A stretch of 11,884 bases of DNA from a bacterium (GTDB lineage Bacteria; JAHJDO01), in assembly GCA_030671985.1 (NCBI GenBank), contig DAOVHI010000033.1, forward strand, positions 1 through 11,884, in the 5' to 3' direction. A program made the translations under genes and the position numbers. The notes beneath the pieces were generated by a model that was given only the letters and a program-made list of their open reading frames with translations, was not told the DNA's origin and searched no databases. Shown piece after piece: positions 7,680-11,884 of this stretch (position 1 is its first letter; each line of letters begins with the position of its first letter).

Positions 7680-7694
7680 GCAAATAGCATGCCA
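7680..7694 (-). promoter_or_regulatory. Sigma54 (-24/-12) promoter of glnA
   Basis: The minus strand reads TGGCATG-CTAT-TTGC, against the sigma54 consensus TGGCACG-N4-TTGC: one mismatch, with GG and GC at the required 12-bp offset, and flanked by the preferred T on either side. Transcription would start near 7668, giving a leader of about 32 nt that carries the glnA ribosome site. A GAFTGA-bearing sigma54 activator is encoded immediately upstream, which strongly supports use of this site. Confidence 0.85.
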
Positions 7695-7705
7695 AATATT
7701 ATTAC

Positions 7706-7717
7706 ATCCCGCAGGAT
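7706..7717. repeat. Short imperfect palindrome upstream of the -24 element
   Basis: ATCCCGCAGGAT has 4-bp arms (ATCC/GGAT) round CGCA. Its centre is about 18 bp upstream of the -24 GG, close to position -43 of the predicted sigma54 transcript. It could be a small operator or chance; it does not resemble the TACA-N4-TGTA dyads nearby. Confidence 0.25.
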
Positions 7718-7749
7718 AGCGATAATGATATTAAAATTTGAAAAGCCGT

Positions 7750-7758
7750 ATTATAGCA
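7750..7758 (-). promoter_or_regulatory. Second, extended -10 promoter upstream of glnA
   Basis: The minus strand reads TGCTATAAT, a perfect extended -10, with a transcript start expected near 7743, about 75 bp upstream of the sigma54 start. No good -35 is present, as is common for extended -10 promoters. One TACA-N4-TGTA dyad (7760-7777) lies directly upstream of the TG, where a -35 would be, so protein bound there would control access. The arrangement mirrors the enterobacterial glnAp1 (sigma70) / glnAp2 (sigma54) pair. Confidence 0.5.
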
Positions 7759-7759
7759 T

Positions 7760-7777
7760 CCTACAACATTGTATCTT
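7760..7777. promoter_or_regulatory. Candidate operator/enhancer dyad A (TACA-N4-TGTA)
   Basis: CCTACAACATTGTATCTT contains TACA-acat-TGTA, perfectly symmetric in the eight fixed positions. It is related to the perfect dyad at 9411-9426. Its centre (7767.5) is about 75 bp upstream of the -24 GG of the glnA sigma54 promoter, a usual enhancer distance. It also abuts the extended -10 of the upstream glnA promoter. The likely binder is the NifA-type activator encoded next door, by inference only. Confidence 0.5.
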
Positions 7778-7789
7778 TTTATTAAATAT

Positions 7790-7807
7790 CATACATATTG
7801 GTAGGAT
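7790..7807. promoter_or_regulatory. Candidate operator/enhancer dyad B
   Basis: CATACATATTGGTAGGAT matches the site in front of the regulator gene (CCTACATAATTGTAGGAT) at 15 of 18 positions. Its symmetric core is TACA-tatt-GGTA, one base off. Its centre is exactly 30 bp from dyad A, close to three helical turns, so two dimers would lie on one face of the DNA. It sits just downstream of the regulator's stop codon, about 105 bp above the sigma54 -24 element. Confidence 0.48.
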
Positions 7808-7828
7808 TTGAACGTGTGAGGTTAAGGC

Positions 7829-9388
7829 CTATGAATTAGAGCGAAACTGCTTGATATCAATTGCGTGTTTTTTTACCCTGAGTCCCATGAGTCTTTCAGT
7901 AATTCCAAGTATACGGGAAGACTTTGCCATATTTCCCCTTGTGCTGTGAAGCGTATCCAGTATCAGCTCTCTTTCCACATTATCCAGAATAGCCTGCAAT
8001 GTACTGCTCTCTTTTGCATTGAGTTTGTATGGCTGAAGACTTGGCGGCAGATGATACACATGGATTACCTCATCCTTGCTGAGCAGAACTGCGCGTTCAA
8101 TGTAATTTTCAAGCTCTCTTACGTTCCCGGGCCATTTATAATTTACAAGCACATCAAGCGCCTGAGGTGATATGCGTTCTATCGGCTTATTGTGGATTTT
8201 ACTGTATTTTTCTGCGAAAAAATTTGCCAGAAGCATGATATCTGTTTTTCGCTCTCTCAGTGGTGGTATATGGATGGGGAACACGTTTAAGCGATAATAG
8301 AGATCTTCTCTGAATTTGCCCTGCTTAATTAATTGTTCCAGATTTCTGTTCGTAGCCACAATAATTCGCACATTGATTTTAATAGAACTGATTCCACCCA
8401 CCCGCTCAAATTCCTTTTCCTGAAGCACTCTTAAAAGCTTTATTTGAATTGCGGGAGACAGGTCTCCAATTTCATCTAAGAACATGTTTCCATTATTTGC
8501 AAGCTCAAACCTTCCCTTTTTCGTACTGATCGCGCCGGTAAATGCTCCCTTTTCATGTCCAAACAGTTCGCTTTCAATCAGCGTCTCCGGCAATGCTGAA
8601 CAATTGACCTTTATAAATGATTCATTGGCGCGAAGACTATTGTAGTGTATTGCCTGCGCAACAAGTTCCTTGCCTGTACCGCTTTCTCCGCAAATCAGAA
8701 CGGTAGTATCTGTATTTGATATCTGAGCAATAAGGTCATAGACTGTTTGCATGGATTTTGTTTTGCCAATGATATTGGACGGACAAAAACGATCCTTAAG
8801 TTCATTCTGTAGACGAAGGTTTTCTTCAACTAACCGCTTACGCTCTTCTTGAAGAGATTGTCTGAGTCGAACAGCCTGAGCAATCATTGAAGCAATAATA
8901 GAAAGAAGTCTTACATCCTCTTCGGATGATATGGTATTATTGAAGAGCTGGTCAGCGCTTAGCGCACCTATTACTTCATTGCCTAGTTTAATTGGTACAC
9001 AGATGAAAGAAATATCTTTTTTGCGCAGAGATTTCCTGGCACCGGTTTTGTTTAAGAACAGCGGATTTTCGAAGATTCGCGGAACCACTGCAGGTTTTCC
9101 TGTTTGCACTACTTTTCCAGTAATGCCTTCACCGAGTTTATATCTGCCTTTTTCTTTTTGACTTGTTGAAAGCCCATAAGCGGCTTCGATTCCTCTTTCT
9201 TCTGTGTCCCTATTTATAAGAGTAAGAGTTCCACGCGACATGCCCATATGTTCAGCCAGTGATTTTAAGACAGGGTTTACTACATCTCTAAGATCCATGC
9301 TGCGATCAAGTATTCTGCTGATTTCAAAGAGCATGGATAACTCTTCGACCTTACGTCTTGCTTCTGAATGTTTCTTCTTATATTCCAT
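7829..9388 (-). CDS. NifA-type sigma54-dependent transcriptional activator (GAF-AAA+-HTH)
   Basis: A 519-residue enhancer-binding protein. Residues about 18-175 form a GAF sensor domain closely resembling that of NifA ([40 protein letters not shown]). A charged coiled-coil linker follows at about 175-198. The AAA+ domain shows Walker A GESGTGKE (234-241), the sigma54-contact loop GAFTGA (281-286), Walker B MFLDEIGD (302-309), arginine fingers in [12 protein letters not shown] (359-370) and WPGNVREL (419-426). The C-terminal Fis-type HTH is at about 486-510 ([16 protein letters not shown]). There is no receiver domain, so it is not phosphorylated like NtrC; the GAF domain probably receives 2-oxoglutarate, PII or another nitrogen signal. 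Directly upstream of glnA and with no nif gene in the window, its target here is more likely the glnA-GOGAT operon. AAAGG at 9396-9400 is its ribosome site. Confidence 0.9.
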   Translation of the reverse strand: MEYKKKHSEARRKVEELSMLFEISRILDRSMDLRDVVNPVLKSLAEHMGMSRGTLTLINRDTEERGIEAAYGLSTSQKEKGRYKLGEGITGKVVQTGKPAVVPRIFENPLFLNKTGARKSLRKKDISFICVPIKLGNEVIGALSADQLFNNTISSEEDVRLLSIIASMIAQAVRLRQSLQEERKRLVEENLRLQNELKDRFCPSNIIGKTKSMQTVYDLIAQISNTDTTVLICGESGTGKELVAQAIHYNSLRANESFIKVNCSALPETLIESELFGHEKGAFTGAISTKKGRFELANNGNMFLDEIGDLSPAIQIKLLRVLQEKEFERVGGISSIKINVRIIVATNRNLEQLIKQGKFREDLYYRLNVFPIHIPPLRERKTDIMLLANFFAEKYSKIHNKPIERISPQALDVLVNYKWPGNVRELENYIERAVLLSKDEVIHVYHLPPSLQPYKLNAKESSTLQAILDNVERELILDTLHSTRGNMAKSSRILGITERLMGLRVKKHAIDIKQFRSNS

Positions 9389-9410
9389 GATTTTTCCTTT
9401 TCACCTAAAA

Positions 9411-9426
9411 CCTACATAATTGTAGG
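9411..9426. promoter_or_regulatory. Perfect operator dyad C in the regulator promoter
   Basis: CCTACATAATTGTAGG has perfect 6-bp arms (CCTACA/TGTAGG) round a 4-bp centre. It covers the predicted -10 hexamer and start point of the NifA-type gene, a position typical of repression. It is the most symmetric member of the family found upstream of glnA, and I infer autoregulation. Confidence 0.6.
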
Positions 9427-9447
9427 ATATTTTGTTGAGCAAGTCAA
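9419..9447 (-). promoter_or_regulatory. Sigma70-type promoter of the NifA-type gene
   Basis: On the minus strand TTGACT (9447-9442) and TACAAT (9424-9419) are separated by exactly 17 bp, each matching 5 of 6 consensus bases. The start point would be near 9412, with a 5' leader of about 24 nt that contains the AAAGG ribosome site. The -10 lies inside dyad C. Confidence 0.65.
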
Positions 9448-9449
9448 CA
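9433..9449. repeat. Inverted repeat over the -35 of the regulator promoter
   Basis: TGTTGA-gcaag-TCAACA, perfect 6-bp arms with a 5-bp centre. It spans the TTGACT -35 element of the NifA-type gene. Read as half-sites it is TGT-N11-ACA, one base longer than the classical NifA enhancer TGT-N10-ACA. It could be a second operator for the same promoter. Confidence 0.45.
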
Positions 9450-9456
9450 TCCAAAT

Positions 9457-9483
9457 AATGAGAACTTCATCTACCTTCTCATT
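9457..9483. repeat. Inverted repeat overlapping the -35 of the tolC-like gene
   Basis: AATGAGAA and TTCTCATT are perfect 8-bp arms separated by 11 bp. The right arm overlaps the first two bases of the TTGACA -35 of the divergent efflux promoter. The arms are AT-rich and there is no T-run after either arm, so an operator is more plausible than a terminator. No repressor gene for it is in the window. Confidence 0.5.
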
Positions 9484-9509
9484 GACAATATATTTTGTTA
9501 TGTTAATAT
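9482..9509 (+). promoter_or_regulatory. Sigma70-type promoter of the TolC/RND efflux genes
   Basis: TTGACA at 9482-9487 is a perfect -35. TAATAT at 9504-9509, 16 bp on, is a moderate -10 (4 of 6). The start point would be near 9516, which bears on the start codon choice of the gene: GTG 9516 would be leaderless, TTG 9561 would have a 45-nt leader. Confidence 0.5.
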
Positions 9510-9515
9510 TTAGTT

Positions 9516-11018
9516 GTGCTCAATAAATCTCATAATCAATTTCCTGATAAACTTTCGTCGTTGCAAAAAATCACGGATAAAATTTTTACCATAGGTTTTT
9601 TATTAATTTTTGCCTGTGCAAGTTTTGTTTTTGCTCAAGAAGAACACAGGACTTTTAAGTTATCGTTGGATGAAGTAACGAACATTGCATTAGAAAACAA
9701 CCTCGATATCCAGATGGCTAAATATGATGTTTTTATTTCGGAAACATCTCTCGATACAGCAAAATCAATATTTGATGTTATTCTAGACGCAAAAATTAAT
9801 TATCAGGACGCCAAGTCATCTTCGCACGAAACAAAAACTGTCGATAATGATTACAACGTAGGAATATCTAAGAAATTTTCTTCAGGCACAACCATTGAAG
9901 CTGACATGGATAATAACAAAAATTGGACTAATTCAAGTTCAACAAGCTCTGCCTTAAATCATAATTCATCTTTAAGCTTATCTTTAACACAAGCATTAGG
10001 TAAAAATTTCTTTGGAATTAAAGATAAAAGCAATATTGATATTACAAAAATAAACATAGAAAATTCCGGTTATACTTCTTTAGAAAAGATAGAAACTATT
10101 ATTAGTACAGTTGAAAAAGCTTATTGGGATTTAGTTTTACAACTTAAAAAAGTAGAAATTCAAAAGGATATGGTTGATCAAGCTAAGCGGCTTTATGATT
10201 TGCATCAGAAAAAATTGGAAGATGGATTAGTCGAGATGCCTGAAGCTATCGCATCGGAAGCTAATTATAAAGATAGAATCAACAATCTTACTTTGGAAGA
10301 AAACTCTGTTAAAACTAAAGAAAATCTTTTAAAGCTATTATTAAATATTAAGGAAGATAATATAACAATCAAACCTATTGATGGCTATTATTTAAATATA
10401 ATTGACCAAGATTTTACAGAATCTTTAAAAATTGCTTTCGATAATAGGAGAGATTATTTAAGGGTAAAGAATACAATCATAGCTAAAGATATTAGTTTGG
10501 TTATTGAAAAAAACAACAATTTACCGACTATTAATTTAACGGCTTCATTAGCGAAAAACGGTTTGGGAGATCATTTCGAACAATCTGTTACAAACATTGT
10601 GACAGAAGATAATACAAATTATTCTGTTGGTTTAATATTTAGTTTGCCATTAGGAAACAGGGATGCAAAGGCAAAGTTAAAAAAAGCTGAATATGAAAAG
10701 ATAAAAGCATTAGTGGAGCTGAAACTTATAGAAAGAAAAATTACGATTGAGATTATTGATCAGATCCGTGATTGTAATATTTATAAGGAATTCGCGTTAA
10801 ATAGCATTGATATCGCAGAGTTGCAAGCACAAAAGCTGAAAGAAGAAGAGAAACGTTTTAATTTAGGCAGATCGAATACAGATACATTAATTCGTTACCA
10901 AGAAGATGTTATATATGCGAAACAATCGTCAGTTTCGGCTCAATATCAATTTTATAGCGCGCTTGTTGATTTAGAACTTAAAAAGGGCACATTGTTAGCA
11001 AATTACAATTTGAGGTAA
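9516..11018 (+). CDS. TolC-family outer membrane efflux protein
   Basis: Trimeric outer-membrane factors of this family form the exit duct of tripartite pumps. The open frame from GTG 9516 gives 500 residues. A second start, TTG 9561 (485 residues), places a short lysine-containing n-region directly before the hydrophobic stretch FTIGFLLIFACASFVF, with likely signal peptidase cleavage at VFA|QEE. Neither start has a ribosome site. Two OEP repeats are visible: LSLDEVTNIALENNLDIQMA to AYWDLVLQLKKVEIQKDMVD, and FTESLKIAFDNRRDYLRVK to KRFNLGRSNTDTLIRYQEDV, rich in helical Lys/Glu/Ala residues. It ends 4 nt before the RND gene. Counted lines average roughly 28% GC, well below both flanks. A C in IFAC could suggest a lipobox, but the phenylalanine before it makes this doubtful. 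Confidence 0.88.
   Translation: MLNKSHNQFPDKLSSLQKITDKIFTIGFLLIFACASFVFAQEEHRTFKLSLDEVTNIALENNLDIQMAKYDVFISETSLDTAKSIFDVILDAKINYQDAKSSSHETKTVDNDYNVGISKKFSSGTTIEADMDNNKNWTNSSSTSSALNHNSSLSLSLTQALGKNFFGIKDKSNIDITKINIENSGYTSLEKIETIISTVEKAYWDLVLQLKKVEIQKDMVDQAKRLYDLHQKKLEDGLVEMPEAIASEANYKDRINNLTLEENSVKTKENLLKLLLNIKEDNITIKPIDGYYLNIIDQDFTESLKIAFDNRRDYLRVKNTIIAKDISLVIEKNNNLPTINLTASLAKNGLGDHFEQSVTNIVTEDNTNYSVGLIFSLPLGNRDAKAKLKKAEYEKIKALVELKLIERKITIEIIDQIRDCNIYKEFALNSIDIAELQAQKLKEEEKRFNLGRSNTDTLIRYQEDVIYAKQSSVSAQYQFYSALVDLELKKGTLLANYNLR
11012..11015 (+). promoter_or_regulatory. Ribosome binding site of the RND gene inside the tolC-like 3' end
   Basis: GAGG at 11012-11015 is 7 nt before GTG 11023 and 13 nt before ATG 11029. 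The spacing favours GTG as the start of the pump gene. It lies within the last codons of the upstream gene, so the two are cotranscribed and probably coupled. Confidence 0.55.
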
Positions 11019-11022
11019 AGTT

Positions 11023-11884
11023 GTGAAAATGATGTCAATTATTAAATATTTTCTTGATAACAAAATAGCTGTTAATGTATTTGTTCTTGGGCTGTTTTTT
11101 CTGGGACTGATTTCTTTTAAAAATATTCCTAAGGAGGGAATGCCAGGTATAGAACTCAATCAGATACAGATTACGACTACATATCCGGGGGCTGCACCTG
11201 AAGATGTCGAACTCAATGTCACTATACCACTTGAAGAAGAAATAAGTAAAATAATAGGCATAGATTATATTGAATCCGTTTCAGCCGATAATGTGTCATC
11301 AATCTTTATCCAATTGGATGAATCTTATTCTAAAAAAGAGATGGCAGAGACCATTCAGGATATAAGGGAGGCAGTGGATACGGTTAATGATCTCCCTCCC
11401 GAAGTGGAAAATTCACCTTTAGTACAGGAAATTAAAACCGATGATGTTCCGATTATAGAAATAGCGTTGTCTGATGCAAATCACGAAACTTTAAGGAATA
11501 ATGCAAGAAAACTTGAGTTAGCTCTTGAAAGAATATCCCCTGTGTCAGAAGTTGATAAAATCGGTTATTTTGACAGGGAGATTCACATAGAAGTGGATCC
11601 AGACGCATTGAACGAAACCTATTTCTCGCTTCCTGAGCTGGCAACATCTATATACAAGAGAAATATCAGATCTACTTCCGGTATTTTGGAGTCACATAAG
11701 GGATCGAAAAACATAAGAATATTGAGCAAGTTCACGGATCCTATGGAAGTAAAGAATGTGATTCTAAGAAGTAATTTCGTGCAGAATAGAGTCAATCTAC
11801 ATCAGGTTGCTTCCGTAAAGCTTGCCGAAAAAGACCAGAAAATAAAGATCAGAAACAACGGCGAAAAAGGTATTTCTCTAGTAG
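11023..11884 (+). CDS. RND-family efflux transporter, N-terminal part (cut by window edge)
   Basis: An open frame begins at GTG 11023 (MKMMSIIKYFLDNKIAV) and runs off the window after 287 codons with no stop. Residues about 15-32 form the first transmembrane helix, followed by the periplasmic porter region with the family signature YPGAAPEDVELNVTIPLEEE, DLPPEVENSPLV and VDKIGYFDREIHIEVDP. This is the AcrB/MexB-like inner-membrane proton antiporter that drives substrates into the TolC duct. A full protein would be about 1000 residues. No membrane fusion protein gene lies between it and the tolC-like gene; one may follow downstream. Substrate cannot be told from this part. The GC content is close to that of the rest of the window, unlike the preceding gene. 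Confidence 0.9.
   Translation, partial: MKMMSIIKYFLDNKIAVNVFVLGLFFLGLISFKNIPKEGMPGIELNQIQITTTYPGAAPEDVELNVTIPLEEEISKIIGIDYIESVSADNVSSIFIQLDESYSKKEMAETIQDIREAVDTVNDLPPEVENSPLVQEIKTDDVPIIEIALSDANHETLRNNARKLELALERISPVSEVDKIGYFDREIHIEVDPDALNETYFSLPELATSIYKRNIRSTSGILESHKGSKNIRILSKFTDPMEVKNVILRSNFVQNRVNLHQVASVKLAEKDQKIKIRNNGEKGISLV

Noticed and set aside
7803-7818. tRNA-like T-arm (GTTCAAATCCTACC on the minus strand)
   Set aside because: The T-stem does not pair, there is no acceptor, D or anticodon arm around it, and the sequence overlaps dyad B. It is chance similarity.
7637-7828. Classical NifA enhancer TGT-N10-ACA or NtrC site upstream of glnA
   Set aside because: I checked each TGT on the minus strand of this gap; none has ACA ten bases later, and no GCAC-N5-GTGC type site is seen.
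9457-9483. Bidirectional terminator formed by the AATGAGAA/TTCTCATT repeat
   Set aside because: It is between divergent promoters, its arms are AT-rich, its loop is 11 nt and no T-run follows.
1-11884. CRISPR array, insertion sequence, prophage, rRNA or complete tRNA
   Set aside because: No spaced direct repeats, transposase or integrase motifs, target-site duplications, phage genes or cloverleaf structures were recognised on either strand.

Overview
The window looks like a chromosomal segment of a Gram-negative bacterium with a largely anaerobic or low-potential metabolism. The signs are a TolC/RND efflux pair, which needs an outer membrane, a sigma54 enhancer-binding regulator, and a split 'archaeal-type' glutamate synthase with several ferredoxin modules. 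The lysine-rich, moderately AT-rich coding style and this gene set recall uncultivated lineages such as Omnitrophota or Elusimicrobiota. That placement is a guess from memory, not something the sequence proves.

Layout. Minus strand, read from about 9450 down to 1: a NifA-type sigma54 activator (7829-9388); a 192-bp control region; glnA (6305-7636); five tightly packed genes for a split glutamate synthase: class II glutaminase 5202-6290, FMN synthase subunit 3677-5200, four-cluster ferredoxin 3233-3676, FAD/NAD reductase 1981-3252 and GXGXG subunit 1220-1984. Then comes carA, interrupted by two in-frame stops (73-1167), overlapping the start of carB (1-89, runs off the edge). Plus strand, divergent from the regulator: a TolC-type outer-membrane factor (9516-11018) and the first 287 codons of an RND pump (11023 to the window end). 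No stretch above 300 bp lacks a gene; the two main gaps (7637-7828 and 9389-9515) are full of regulatory signals.

How it fits together. glnA and the split GOGAT form a complete GS-GOGAT ammonia assimilation operon, with the ferredoxin and flavoprotein as electron input. glnA has a near-consensus sigma54 promoter (7680-7694) and, upstream, an extended -10 promoter (7750-7758). Two copies of a TACA-N4-TGTA dyad, 30 bp apart, lie at enhancer distance from the sigma54 promoter. A third, perfect copy (CCTACA-N4-TGTAGG) covers the -10 of the adjacent regulator gene. The simplest model is that the NifA-type protein binds these dyads, activates glnA from sigma54, blocks the upstream promoter and represses itself, a single-protein analogue of the enterobacterial NtrC/glnAp1-glnAp2 circuit. 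No receiver domain or histidine kinase is seen in the window.

Most unusual points: the proposed operator family and its wiring; carA with both catalytic domains readable in one frame but separated by TGA and TAA codons; and a strikingly AT-rich tolC-like gene beside ordinary neighbours.
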